Assembly (NCBI GenBank): GCA_020831775.1
Contig: JAFIFZ010000036.1
Span: 1-64,000, forward strand
DNA from: Phycisphaerales bacterium
GTDB taxonomy: Bacteria; Planctomycetota; Phycisphaerae; Phycisphaerales; UBA1924
Length of the DNA: 64,000 nucleotides
Reading direction: 5' to 3'
The notes under the pieces are model-generated. The model was not told where the DNA came from. It searched no databases and saw nothing but the letters and a program-made list of their open reading frames with translations. Below are positions 43,933-51,930 of this stretch, one piece after another. The position numbers were made by a program, and so were the translations under genes. Position 1 is the stretch's first letter, and each line of letters starts with the position of its first letter.

Positions 43933-44025
43933 ACCCGACTCTTCGCTTCGCTCAGAGGTCGGCGTCAAGGTTGCGGGCATCGTCGGGCTCTTCGCCTCTC
44001 GACCCTCACCCCACACCCCACGCCC
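43933..44025. repeat. Composite short repeat, second copy
   Basis: A word at 43933-43954 is the near-exact inverse of 7412-7432 (TTCGCTTCGCTCAG core). It is followed about 50 nt later by a CACCCCACACCCC-type word, also present at 7463-7485 and inverted at 59192-59221. The shared pairing of two words at both loci suggests a dispersed element. Confidence 0.4.
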
Positions 44026-44031
44026 TACCAT
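44026..44031 (+). promoter_or_regulatory. -10 box of a probable leaderless promoter (amidotransferase gene)
   Basis: TACCAT, then CGCCCCC and the ATG at 44039. Confidence 0.45.
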
Positions 44032-44038
44032 CGCCCCC

Positions 44039-44776
44039 ATGGCCACAATCCTCGTTCTCCAGCACAGCAGCGCCAACAAGCCCGGGCGGCTCGGCGTCAC
44101 CCTCCGCGACCACGGTTTCAAGCTCGACATCCGCAGGGTCGACCTCGAACCGGACCAAGGCGGCAAGCCCGTGCCCGATGAGCTCGACAACATCCACGGC
44201 GTCGTCAGCCTCGGGGGCCCCCAGGACCCTGACGAGAACCACGACTGGATGAAGCGGGAGATCGAGATTCTCAAGGCCGCCCACGAGGCGGAGCTGCCCG
44301 TCGTCGGGATCTGCCTGGGGGCCCAGCTGCTGGCGGTCGCCCTGGGCGGCGAGGTCCGCGAGATGGACCGGCCCGAGGTCGGCTTCTTCCCGGTCAACAT
44401 GCAGACCCCCGGCCAGACCGACACCCTCATGGCCGGCATCCCCTGGGCGGCCAAGATGTTCTGCCACCACGGCTACGAGGTGACCGAACTGCCCGAGGGC
44501 GCCACGCTCATGGCTTCGAGCGAGCGTTGCAAAAACCACACCTTCCGCGTCGGCCTGCGGACCATCGGCTTCCAGGCCCACATCGAGGCGGACCACCCGG
44601 TGATGGAAGCGATCATCGAGCAGGGCGCCGACCTGAACCGGGCCGCGCGGGTGAACACAGAGCAGCTCCACGAGCAAGCGGGCGAGCACTACGGCCGTTT
44701 CGCGGTCGTCGCCGATCGGCTCTGCCTCAACCTCGCCAGCTTCGAGTTCCCCTACGCCTCGCTGATGGGCGTGTGA
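44039..44776 (+). CDS. Type 1 glutamine amidotransferase (class I GATase)
   Basis: Protein of 245 aa. The nucleophile elbow is GICLGAQLLA near 92-101 with the catalytic Cys, and the His-Glu pair is in FQAHIE near 182-187. It resembles the stand-alone GATases that act on small substrates or serve as a subunit for another enzyme; no synthase domain is attached. SD-less; the ATG at 44039 follows a -10 box by 7 nt. Confidence 0.85.
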   Translation: MATILVLQHSSANKPGRLGVTLRDHGFKLDIRRVDLEPDQGGKPVPDELDNIHGVVSLGGPQDPDENHDWMKREIEILKAAHEAELPVVGICLGAQLLAVALGGEVREMDRPEVGFFPVNMQTPGQTDTLMAGIPWAAKMFCHHGYEVTELPEGATLMASSERCKNHTFRVGLRTIGFQAHIEADHPVMEAIIEQGADLNRAARVNTEQLHEQAGEHYGRFAVVADRLCLNLASFEFPYASLMGV

Positions 44777-44802
44777 GGGCTTCCGCCTTCTGCGCATAAA
44801 GA

Positions 44803-44828
44803 GAGCGGGCGGATTTCGCCGCCCGCTC
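44803..44828. terminator. Hairpin between convergent genes
   Basis: GAGCGGGCGG/CCGCCCGCTC with a 6-nt loop, 26 nt after the amidotransferase stop. On the minus strand it is followed by CTCTTTATG, a weak T-run, so it may end the CBS-gene transcript. It lacks T residues on the plus side. Confidence 0.5.
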
Positions 44829-44916
44829 GGACTCAATCAATCAATCGATCGAGATCCCGGCCCGGTGGCCCGTGCCCTCTCAGGGCGTCGACCCGCGGGC
44901 GGTTGGGACCGCAGGG

Positions 44917-45363
44917 TCAGGCCCTGGCCGTCTGCCGGCTGGGCTGGGAGATGTCGCTGAGGAGCTCGCCCGCTTTCATGCCGGGCAGGGCCCTGGCGAC
45001 ATCGGCCTGCGAGACGATGCCGCAGCAGTCGCCGTTGTTGTCGACGACCGGCATGCGCCGGACTTTGTGCTCACGCATCGAGGCGCAGCAGTCGTCGACC
45101 GAGGCGTCGGACTTGACCGAGAAGACCGTGTCGCTCATCGCGTCGCGGACGCTCGCGCCGTTGATGTCGCCGCCCTTTGCGACGAGGCGGCATGTGATGT
45201 CGCGGTCAGTGATCATGCCGAGCAATCGCTTCTTGTCCTTGCTCTCGACGATCGGCATCGAACCGATGCCGCGATCGGCCATGATGCGAGCAGCGTCGGT
45301 GATCTTGTCGTCCGGCGTGCAGCAGGCGGGATCTTTCGTCATAATCTGGGCGAGTGTTTTCAT
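44917..45363 (-). CDS. Stand-alone CBS-pair protein
   Basis: Protein of 148 aa made of two CBS domains (about 8-65 and 72-128), each with the D-R-D or D-V-A ligand-loop signature (ITDRDIT, VSQADVA). CBS pairs bind adenosyl ligands such as AMP or SAM. The protein has seven Cys, six as three CC pairs (DPACCTP, DDCCASM, GDCCGIV), an unusual content that suggests redox or metal sensing. It has no output domain. Confidence 0.85.
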   Translation of the reverse strand: MKTLAQIMTKDPACCTPDDKITDAARIMADRGIGSMPIVESKDKKRLLGMITDRDITCRLVAKGGDINGASVRDAMSDTVFSVKSDASVDDCCASMREHKVRRMPVVDNNGDCCGIVSQADVARALPGMKAGELLSDISQPSRQTARA

Positions 45364-45592
45364 GGCTGAATCCTTCCGATTCTGCCCCCCCCGTCCCCCC
45401 GGTGTCGGGCGCGTCGTTGATGACGGCCCTATGTCACGCTACGGGCACGCCCGCTCGTGTTCCACCGGTGCGCCGATGCAGACCCCCCCAGCGATCCCTG
45501 GTACGCTTCGGGCGAGAATAAATCTGTTCTGATAGGCCCCTTTCGCAGCTTTGCATCCGGCGCGCCCGACCGGCGCGAGCGAGGAACAACGC

Positions 45593-46588
45593 GTGACCAC
45601 AGGAAGCTCGCTCCGACTGGCCTGCCCGGCCGACTACCTGCTCTCGCGGGACTTCTGCTCCTACGGCTATTTCCTCCTCGCGCCAAACCGCTGGGACACC
45701 GAATCGCAGCGGTTCTCGACGGTGCTCACACTGCCCGATGGCGTGGTGACGGTCACCGTCTCGCAGGGGGCAAGCAGAGTCGCCGGGGGGCGATCGGCGC
45801 CGCGCCGGCGTTCGGGGCCGCCGGGCGTGCCGGGGGCGCCGCTGCGTGTGGTGTGCGATCGCACGCTCGACCGCGCAGAACAGGCGGCCGTGAAAGCCCA
45901 GCTCGTGCGGATGCTCAGGCTCGACGAGGACGCGAAGACGGTCCGGGGATTTCACAAGGTCGACCCGCGATGGAAGAAGTTCGGTCGCGGCCGCCTGATG
46001 CGTTCGACCTCGCTCTTTCAGGATGTTGTCCGCACCGTCACGAGCTGCAATGTCACATGGCCCAGCACGGTGCACATGAACGAGCGGCTGTGCGCCGTCG
46101 TGGGGGGCGGGGCGTTCCCGACGGCGAAGAAGCTCAAGCGGACCAGGGCCTCGACGCTGCGGGCCCGCTGCCGCGTGGGCTACCGAGACAAGCGGCTGGT
46201 GCAACTCGCCGACCTGTTCGCCTCCGGCGCGATCGACGAGGATCGCTGGACTTCGCCAGAGACGAGCGACGACGAGGTGTTCAAGGCGTTGGTCGAGCTG
46301 CCGGGCATCGGCCCGTACGCCGCGGCGAACATCATGCAGCTCCTCGGGCGCTACGGACACCTGCCCCTGGACACAGAGTCGGTGCGCCACGGGCGGGTGG
46401 TCCTGGGGATGGAAGGAACGCACGCGGAAGTGATGCGCCGCGTCGGCGAACACTTCGCCCCCTTCGGCGAGCACGCCTTCAGAAGCTACTGGTTCGAGCT
46501 TTGGGACTTCTACGAGTCCCGGCGCGGCCCCTCGTGGCTCTGGGACCCCGAGACCACCGGCAAGAGCTTCACGGCCAACCAGCTCTGA
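45593..46588 (+). CDS. HhH-GPD family DNA glycosylase (AlkA/Ogg-like)
   Basis: Base-excision repair enzyme of 331 aa. The helix-hairpin-helix is LPGIGPYAAANIM near 237-249, followed by the GPD Asp in LPLDTES near 258-264. The N-terminal 100 residues match the AlkA-like N-domain loosely, and a Cys pair near LACPADY may not be a cluster. GAGGA lies 7 nt before the GTG at 45593. No [4Fe-4S] Cys set is present, so it is not EndoIII/MutY. Confidence 0.85.
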   Translation: MTTGSSLRLACPADYLLSRDFCSYGYFLLAPNRWDTESQRFSTVLTLPDGVVTVTVSQGASRVAGGRSAPRRRSGPPGVPGAPLRVVCDRTLDRAEQAAVKAQLVRMLRLDEDAKTVRGFHKVDPRWKKFGRGRLMRSTSLFQDVVRTVTSCNVTWPSTVHMNERLCAVVGGGAFPTAKKLKRTRASTLRARCRVGYRDKRLVQLADLFASGAIDEDRWTSPETSDDEVFKALVELPGIGPYAAANIMQLLGRYGHLPLDTESVRHGRVVLGMEGTHAEVMRRVGEHFAPFGEHAFRSYWFELWDFYESRRGPSWLWDPETTGKSFTANQL

Positions 46589-46611
46589 AGCAAAGGGAAA
46601 CAGACCTGTGG

Positions 46612-46634
46612 CACTGGCGGCTCGCCCGCCAGTG
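46612..46634. repeat. Dispersed hairpin repeat
   Basis: CACTGGCGG-CTCGC-CCGCCAGTG with GG before and TGCC after, just after the glycosylase stop. It shares the GGCAC start and TGCC end of the other hairpin copies. Confidence 0.55.
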
Positions 46635-46682
46635 TGCCGCCGCTCCCGCAAAATCGCCTTGCTCCCCGGGCGTCGCCCGAGG

Positions 46683-46688
46683 TAACCT
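46683..46688 (+). promoter_or_regulatory. -10 box of a probable leaderless promoter (DUF1801 gene)
   Basis: TAACCT, then 6 nt (GCCACG) and the ATG at 46695. Confidence 0.45.
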
Positions 46689-46694
46689 GCCACG

Positions 46695-47294
46695 ATGCAA
46701 TCCAAAGCCGCGACCGTCGAGGCGTACCTGGCCTCCCTCCCCGAAGACCGACGCGCCGCCATCGGGGCGGTCCGCGAGGTCTTCCTGGCCAACCTCGGGC
46801 CGGAGTTCCGGGAGGGGATGCAGTACGGGATGGTCGGCTACTTCCTGCCGCACGAGGTCTACCCGCCCGGCTACCACTGCGACCCGAAGCAGCCGCTGCC
46901 CTTCGCCGGTCTGGCGTCGCAGAAGAACCACATGGGGATGTACCTGTTCTGCCTCTACGCCGGGGGCGAGGAAGAGCAACGCTTCCGGGCCGCGTGGGAG
47001 AAGACGGGCAAGAAGCTCGACATGGGCAAGGCGTGCATCCGCTTCAAGAAGATCGAGGATGTGCCGTTGGAGGTGGTGGGGGCGACGGTGCGACGGATGA
47101 CGGCCAAGAAATTCATCGCCCACTACGAGGGCGCGATCAAGGGCGCTGGGTCCGCGAAGAAGGCATCGACGAAATCTTCATCGAAGAAAGTCGCGAAGAA
47201 GACCTCATCAAAAGCGGCCGGCGCGAAGAAGACCGCCAAGAAAACAGCGAAGAAGAGTTCAAAGAAGTCCGCGACGAAGCGAGCCGCGAAGTAG
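46695..47294 (+). CDS. DUF1801 protein with histone-H1-like tail
   Basis: Protein of 199 aa. The first 150 residues fit DUF1801 (YdhG-like; YGMVGYFLP, MGMYLFCLY, KACIRFKKIED). The last 45 are repeats of Lys, Ala, Ser and Thr such as KKASTKSS and KKTAKKTAKK, like bacterial histone-H1-like tails that bind DNA non-specifically. The tail DNA has lower GC and unusual codons for this window. Role unknown; DNA compaction or targeting of the DUF1801 domain to DNA is inference. Confidence 0.85.
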   Translation: MQSKAATVEAYLASLPEDRRAAIGAVREVFLANLGPEFREGMQYGMVGYFLPHEVYPPGYHCDPKQPLPFAGLASQKNHMGMYLFCLYAGGEEEQRFRAAWEKTGKKLDMGKACIRFKKIEDVPLEVVGATVRRMTAKKFIAHYEGAIKGAGSAKKASTKSSSKKVAKKTSSKAAGAKKTAKKTAKKSSKKSATKRAAK

Positions 47295-47305
47295 CTCCGG
47301 CGTGC

Positions 47306-47330
47306 CACCGACCTCCAACGGAGGTCGGTG
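47306..47330. repeat. Dispersed hairpin repeat (CACCGACCTC stem), first of a pair
   Basis: CACCGACCTC-CAACG-GAGGTCGGTG, 12 nt after the DUF1801 stop. The second copy is at 47382. The hairpins lie between convergent genes and may end both transcripts, though no T-run is present. Confidence 0.6.
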
Positions 47331-47381
47331 CGTTGGGTCAGAGTCACCTCGATCGTTCATTGCGGAGCGGATGTCACCGGG

Positions 47382-47409
47382 CACCGACCTCGCAAGGCCG
47401 AGGTCGGTG
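47382..47409. repeat. Dispersed hairpin repeat (CACCGACCTC stem), second of a pair
   Basis: CACCGACCTCG-CAAGGC-CGAGGTCGGTG, ending 15 nt before the pfkA stop and sharing the stem core of the 47306 copy. The 50 nt between the two copies contains no gene. Confidence 0.6.
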
Positions 47410-47424
47410 GCACATGGGTCAAGT

Positions 47425-48522
47425 TCACGCCCCGAAATCAGTCCCCACACTCTTCGCAGCGGCGATCAGGTGGTGGCCTTCGGGGATCGTCCGCTGTCTC
47501 CCGGCGCTCTCCATCAGCGGGACATCCGTCAGCCCACCGTCCTGCCAGGCGACCAGCCGATTGAACTTGCCGTTCTTGAGCAGTTCCATCGCGTGGTCGC
47601 CGAAGATTGTCGCGAGGATGCGGTCGGCCGCGACGGGCGTCCCTCCGCGCTGCACATGGCCGAGCACGACATAGCGCGACTCGATGCCGGTCTGCTTCTC
47701 GATCTCGTCGGCGACGAGCTTGCTGATCCCGCCGTAGCGGATCGGGTCGGGGCTGGTCGGGTCGGTGCGTTCGATGACCTGCTTGCCGCCCTTGGGCTTT
47801 GCGCCTTCGCTGCAGCAGACGATGGTAAACCGTTTGCCCTTGCGTCCGCGGTCCTCGCAGACTTTGCAGACGCGGTCGATGTCGAACTCGATCTCGGGCA
47901 CAAGGATGACATCCGAGCCCGAGGCGACGCCCGCGTGCAGGGCGATCCACCCCGCGTTGCGCCCCATCACCTCGACGACCATCGCGCGATGGTGGCTGGC
48001 GGCGGTTGTGTGGACGCGGTCCAGCGCATCGGTGGCGATCTGCACCGCCGTCTGGAAGCCGAAGGTCAGGTCCGTGCCCACCAGGTCGTTGTCGATGGTC
48101 TTGGGGACGCCGATGCAGTTGACGCCCCGCTCGACGAACTCGGCCGCGGCGGACATCGTGCCGTCGCCCCCGATCACGACCAGGGCGTCGAGCTTGTGCT
48201 CCTTGTAGTGCTCCATGCAGCGGTCTGTGACATCCTCGAAGCGGGGCTCGCCGTTCTCGTCCTTGCCGACATAGAAGCGTTTGGCGTTGGCCTTGTTGGA
48301 CGAGCCGAGGATGGTGCCGCCCTGGGTGAGGATGTTGGAGACATCGTCCCAGTCGAGCTTCCTGATGCGGTTTCGGATCAGGCCGAGGAAGCCGTCCTCG
48401 ATGCCCATGACCTCGATCCCGTGGAAGATCGCGTCTTTGACGACCGCGCGGATGACGGCGTTCAGGCCGGGGCAGTCGCCACCGCCCGTCAGCACGCCGA
48501 TGCGTTTGATGGGTTGTGCCAT
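47425..48522 (-). CDS. pfkA: 6-phosphofructokinase
   Basis: Glycolytic enzyme of 365 aa. GVLTGGGDCPGLNAV at the N-terminus, GGDGT near 118, and PKTIDNDL near 138 are diagnostic; MGRNAGWIAL follows near 180. After GGD comes Gly, as in ATP enzymes, but the PKTIDND Lys is the residue found in pyrophosphate-dependent ones, so donor specificity is uncertain. The start is ATG 48522 after a leaderless-type -10 box. Confidence 0.93.
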   Translation of the reverse strand: MAQPIKRIGVLTGGGDCPGLNAVIRAVVKDAIFHGIEVMGIEDGFLGLIRNRIRKLDWDDVSNILTQGGTILGSSNKANAKRFYVGKDENGEPRFEDVTDRCMEHYKEHKLDALVVIGGDGTMSAAAEFVERGVNCIGVPKTIDNDLVGTDLTFGFQTAVQIATDALDRVHTTAASHHRAMVVEVMGRNAGWIALHAGVASGSDVILVPEIEFDIDRVCKVCEDRGRKGKRFTIVCCSEGAKPKGGKQVIERTDPTSPDPIRYGGISKLVADEIEKQTGIESRYVVLGHVQRGGTPVAADRILATIFGDHAMELLKNGKFNRLVAWQDGGLTDVPLMESAGRQRTIPEGHHLIAAAKSVGTDFGA

Positions 48523-48528
48523 AGGGTG

Positions 48529-48534
48529 ATGCTA
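48529..48534 (-). promoter_or_regulatory. -10 box of a probable leaderless promoter (pfkA)
   Basis: Minus-strand TAGCAT, then 6 nt (CACCCT) and the pfkA ATG. Confidence 0.5.
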
Positions 48535-49614
48535 CCGGGGAGAGACCGAGCGAACCGCCTCGGGGTGCGGCAGCGGCCGCTGGTTCGGCGGCGGGGGTGA
48601 TGAGGACTCATCGGCCGTGCGGATGCGCATCGGATCGCCTTCCGCCTGCGGGTGATCCGGCGAGCGGAAGAACGCCAGCGTGACCCAGACGCAGATCGCC
48701 AGGAAGAGCGTCCACAGCCCGAACCAGCCGACCGTGTCGCGCACGATCTTCGGGCGGTTCTTCAGGGGTGTCGAGGCGAGGTCCGCGAGCGTGCGCGCGC
48801 CCGCTTCGGCCTTCTTCGCCGTCGCCAGCATCACGGCCACCACCGGGTGCGGACCGTCGGACGAACGGCCGGCAGGCTTCGAAGCCGCCGGGCGAGCGAC
48901 CTCGCGCTGGGTAGCGGGACTGGCCGGGGCAGTCGCTGGTGCTTCGGCGCCGTCGTCTTCTGTCTGCTCGGCCGGCGCCTGGACAGTGTCTTCGGGCTCG
49001 GCCGATTCGTCGTCCAAGGCCGGGCCCGATGGCTTCGCCTTCGCAGCCGGTGTTGCGGGCTGCGGCTCGGCTTCGGGCTCCGGTGCTCGCTCGTCAGCAG
49101 CGGGCGCGGCCGAAGTGCCGACCGCTTCGCCATCGGCGTCAACGAAATCGCCGTCGAGCAGCTCGTCGGTCAGTGCGGCGATCTGCTGGTCGAGGTCTTC
49201 CAGATCCTCCGCCGCTGGTGCAGCCGCCGCCTCGGGCTTTTCGGCCCGGGCTTTCGGCGTGGGCGCTGCGGCTTCAGCTTCGGCGTCTTGTTCAGCGCCG
49301 GCGTCGATCAGGTCTTCGAGCTGCTGCTCCAGCTCGTCGATCGCCTGTTCGGCCGGGTGGGGCTCGGGGGCGTCGGGGCCGGCCGCCGCTTCTGCCGTCT
49401 CGTCGGCTTCGGCCTCACTTGGGTCGGGAGCCTCGGCTTCTTCTGCAGGCGTCTCGGCCCGATCTTCGGGCTCGGCGGCGTCTTCCTCCGGCTCATCGTC
49501 GGAGAGACGCTTGGAGACCTGCTGGCAGGCTTCAGAGAGCTCGCTCACGAGCTCCTCCACCTGCGCGGCCAGATCATCCAAATCCTGGATGTTGTTCTGT
49601 TGGACTTGGGTCAT
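48532..49614 (-). CDS. Acidic low-complexity membrane protein
   Basis: Protein of 360 aa, function unknown. An N-terminal helical segment (about 8-45) may be a coiled coil. More than 200 residues rich in Glu, Ala, Asp and Pro are probably disordered, and one membrane span lies near 295-320, followed by a short Pro-rich tail. The opposite strand also carries a long open frame, but only this one shows a hydrophobic span and coiled-coil pattern. It could tether a complex to the membrane. The start is 202 nt from the divergent rsmE. Confidence 0.7.
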   Translation of the reverse strand: MTQVQQNNIQDLDDLAAQVEELVSELSEACQQVSKRLSDDEPEEDAAEPEDRAETPAEEAEAPDPSEAEADETAEAAAGPDAPEPHPAEQAIDELEQQLEDLIDAGAEQDAEAEAAAPTPKARAEKPEAAAAPAAEDLEDLDQQIAALTDELLDGDFVDADGEAVGTSAAPAADERAPEPEAEPQPATPAAKAKPSGPALDDESAEPEDTVQAPAEQTEDDGAEAPATAPASPATQREVARPAASKPAGRSSDGPHPVVAVMLATAKKAEAGARTLADLASTPLKNRPKIVRDTVGWFGLWTLFLAICVWVTLAFFRSPDHPQAEGDPMRIRTADESSSPPPPNQRPLPHPEAVRSVSPR

Positions 49615-49803
49615 CCGTGATCGCCAGCGGAGATCATCGGCGGTGGGGGCTCAAGACTCAAGGGCTTGGCGCTAACGGGGTCCGGCGCCCGGCGGCCGCG
49701 CCCCCCGGATCCGGCGTCGTTGGCAGGACCGGTACTCCCGAGCAGACAGTGCTTGTTTCAACTCAAAGTTATCCGTCTGGGGGATTCGCCCGCCCGGGCG
49801 GGG

Positions 49804-49809
49804 TATACA
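49804..49809 (+). promoter_or_regulatory. -10 box of a probable leaderless promoter (rsmE)
   Basis: TATACA, then TCGCCCG and the ATG at 49817. Confidence 0.5.
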
Positions 49810-49816
49810 TCGCCCG

Positions 49817-50557
49817 ATGCCCGCCCACCGATTCTCGCTGCCAGGCTGGACCGGCCCCGATCCGGCCGACCCGATCGTCGCCATCGAGGGGGAGGAGGCG
49901 CGGCACGCCGCCCGGGTCAAACGCCTCGAACCGGGGGAGCCCGTCGAGGTCCTCTCGGGCGAGGGGCTGGTCGGCGTCGGCGAGGTCGCGGGCATCGAGC
50001 GGGTCGCCAAGGGGGCGTGGCGGCTGCTCGTCCGGGTCGAGCGGGCCGAGGCCCACGAGCCGGTCCGGCCCATGATCGAGGTCTGCTGCGCCACGCCCAA
50101 GGGGGCAAGATTCGAGGAGATGGTCGACCAGCTCTCGCAGGTCGGGGCGGCCTCGTGGCGGGCGCTCGACTGCACCCGGGCGGGCGAAAAGCCGCCCTGG
50201 GAGGGCAAGCTCGACCGGGCCCGACGCGTCGCGACGGAGGCGGCCAAGCAGTGTGGGCGGGCCTGGACGCTCCGGATCGATGAGCCGCTGCGATGGCGGG
50301 AGGCTCTGGCGGGGGAGGATGGGCTGAGGATTGTTGCCGCGGACGCTTCGGGCGGGGATGTGCGCACGCTGGAGGGGCTGCGGGGGGCCGAGCGGGTGCG
50401 GCTGCTTGTCGGGCCGGAAGGCGGGTGGACACCCGGTGAGCTCGACGAGATCCGTGCGACAGACGCCGGCGTGGTCCGTTTCGGGCCCCACATCATGCGG
50501 ATCGAGACGGCGGCGGTGGTGGGGTGCAGCGGCATCCTTTCGGTGTTTGGCCCATAG
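49817..50557 (+). CDS. rsmE: 16S rRNA (uracil-1498-N3)-methyltransferase
   Basis: SPOUT-class RNA methyltransferase of 246 aa. The N-terminal PUA-like barrel holds EEARHAARVKRL near 25, and the C-terminal SPOUT knot has LLVGPEGGWTPGEL near 195 and IETAAVV near 230. GMPLQ-like variants are absent. It is SD-less and the next gene starts 8 nt later. Confidence 0.92.
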   Translation: MPAHRFSLPGWTGPDPADPIVAIEGEEARHAARVKRLEPGEPVEVLSGEGLVGVGEVAGIERVAKGAWRLLVRVERAEAHEPVRPMIEVCCATPKGARFEEMVDQLSQVGAASWRALDCTRAGEKPPWEGKLDRARRVATEAAKQCGRAWTLRIDEPLRWREALAGEDGLRIVAADASGGDVRTLEGLRGAERVRLLVGPEGGWTPGELDEIRATDAGVVRFGPHIMRIETAAVVGCSGILSVFGP

Positions 50558-50560
50558 GAT
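50555..50560 (+). promoter_or_regulatory. -10 box of a probable leaderless promoter (prenyltransferase-repeat gene)
   Basis: TAGGAT at the rsmE stop, then 5 nt (CCACC) and the ATG at 50566. Confidence 0.45.
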
Positions 50561-50565
50561 CCACC

Positions 50566-51930
50566 ATGTCCCTGAAGACAATTGTGATGGCGTCGTTCCT
50601 GTTCTGCGCTCCCGTCGGGGTCGCGGGCGTGACGCCCGAGGCGCAAGACGACGCGGAGGCTGCGCAAGAGGCCGAGCGTCTCGCCGAGATCGAGCGGGCC
50701 AGTGTGCAGGCCGAGGCGATGGCCCAGCGGGCGATCGCGTATCTCCGCGAGCGCCAGGACGAGTCCAGCGGCGGGTGGAACCACCGCGAGCAAGGTCCCA
50801 ATCTGCCCGCGATCACCGGGCTGGTGGTCAACGGCATGCTGCTGGACCCCGAGATCAACGGGCGCGACCCCGTCGTGCGGCGAGGCGTCGATTACATCCT
50901 GCGCTTCAGCCAGGCCGACGGCGGGATCTACGACCGCATCCTGCCCAGCTACAACACCGCGATCTGCGTCTCCGCCCTTGCGCACCTCGAGCCGGACGAT
51001 CCGAACTACGCGATCGTTCGCGAGGTGATCGATGCGGCGGTCCGCCTGCTCAAAGGCCTCCAGTTCTCTGAAGAGGCCCAGGCCCCCGCCGGCGAGGCGG
51101 GCGTCACCACGCAGCGCGTCGACCGCGACCACCCGTTCTACGGCGGCATCGGTTACGGCACCAGCGGTCGCCCCGACAACAGCAACCTGACCTTCATGCT
51201 CCAGGCGCTGCACGACGCGGGCGTTCCGGGCGATGACCCGGCCTTCCAGCGGGCGCTGGTCTTTCTTGCGCGCACGCAGATGCTCGACGAGGTGAACGAC
51301 ATGGACTACGCCGAGGGCTCGGCCCAGGGCGGGTTCATCTACGCGACCAGCCCCGACGGCGAGCAGATCGGCGTCGGCGAGAGCAAGGCGGGCGAGATCG
51401 AGGAGGTCACGCCCGACGGCAGGCGCGTCAGCCGCCTGCGCAGCTACGGCTCGATGACCTACGCGGGCTTCAAGAGCCTGGTGTACGCCGATCTGACGCC
51501 CGACGACCCCCGCGTGCGCGCAGCGATGGACTGGATCCGGCGCAACTACACCTTGCGCGAGAACCCGGGCATCGGCAACGACGGGCTGTACTACTACTAC
51601 CTGACTTTCGCGCGGGCGCTGGACACCCTCGGCTCGCCGACGCTGGAGGTGTTCGAGGACGAGGACAGATTGCGCGAGGCGCTCTGGCCGGTCGATTTGA
51701 TCGACCAGCTCGCCGAGATGCAGCAGGAGGACGGCTCCTTCCGCAGCGTGGACACGCGCTGGATGGAGGGCGACCCCGTACTGATCACCGCGTACAGCCT
51801 GATCGCTCTGCAGCACGCCCGGCGTCACCTCCGCGCCGAGGCGGAGGAAGCGGACGAAACAGAGACCATCGAAGAGGATCCGACGAGGATCACCATCCCG
51901 GGCGACGGCGCCCGCCGAGGAGACCGCTGA
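50566..51930 (+). CDS. Secreted protein with prenyltransferase/squalene-cyclase-type repeats
   Basis: Protein of 454 aa with an N-terminal signal peptide (hydrophobic 4-20, cleavage near VAG-VTP). Repeated barrel-like segments carry the SGGW, DGGIYDR and DGSFRS patterns of alpha-alpha toroids near residues 65, 115 and 385. The catalytic DXDD motif of squalene-hopene cyclases is absent, so enzymatic activity is doubtful. A Glu-rich tail ends it. The stop overlaps the M32 peptidase start (TGATG). Confidence 0.75.
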   Translation: MSLKTIVMASFLFCAPVGVAGVTPEAQDDAEAAQEAERLAEIERASVQAEAMAQRAIAYLRERQDESSGGWNHREQGPNLPAITGLVVNGMLLDPEINGRDPVVRRGVDYILRFSQADGGIYDRILPSYNTAICVSALAHLEPDDPNYAIVREVIDAAVRLLKGLQFSEEAQAPAGEAGVTTQRVDRDHPFYGGIGYGTSGRPDNSNLTFMLQALHDAGVPGDDPAFQRALVFLARTQMLDEVNDMDYAEGSAQGGFIYATSPDGEQIGVGESKAGEIEEVTPDGRRVSRLRSYGSMTYAGFKSLVYADLTPDDPRVRAAMDWIRRNYTLRENPGIGNDGLYYYYLTFARALDTLGSPTLEVFEDEDRLREALWPVDLIDQLAEMQQEDGSFRSVDTRWMEGDPVLITAYSLIALQHARRHLRAEAEEADETETIEEDPTRITIPGDGARRGDR

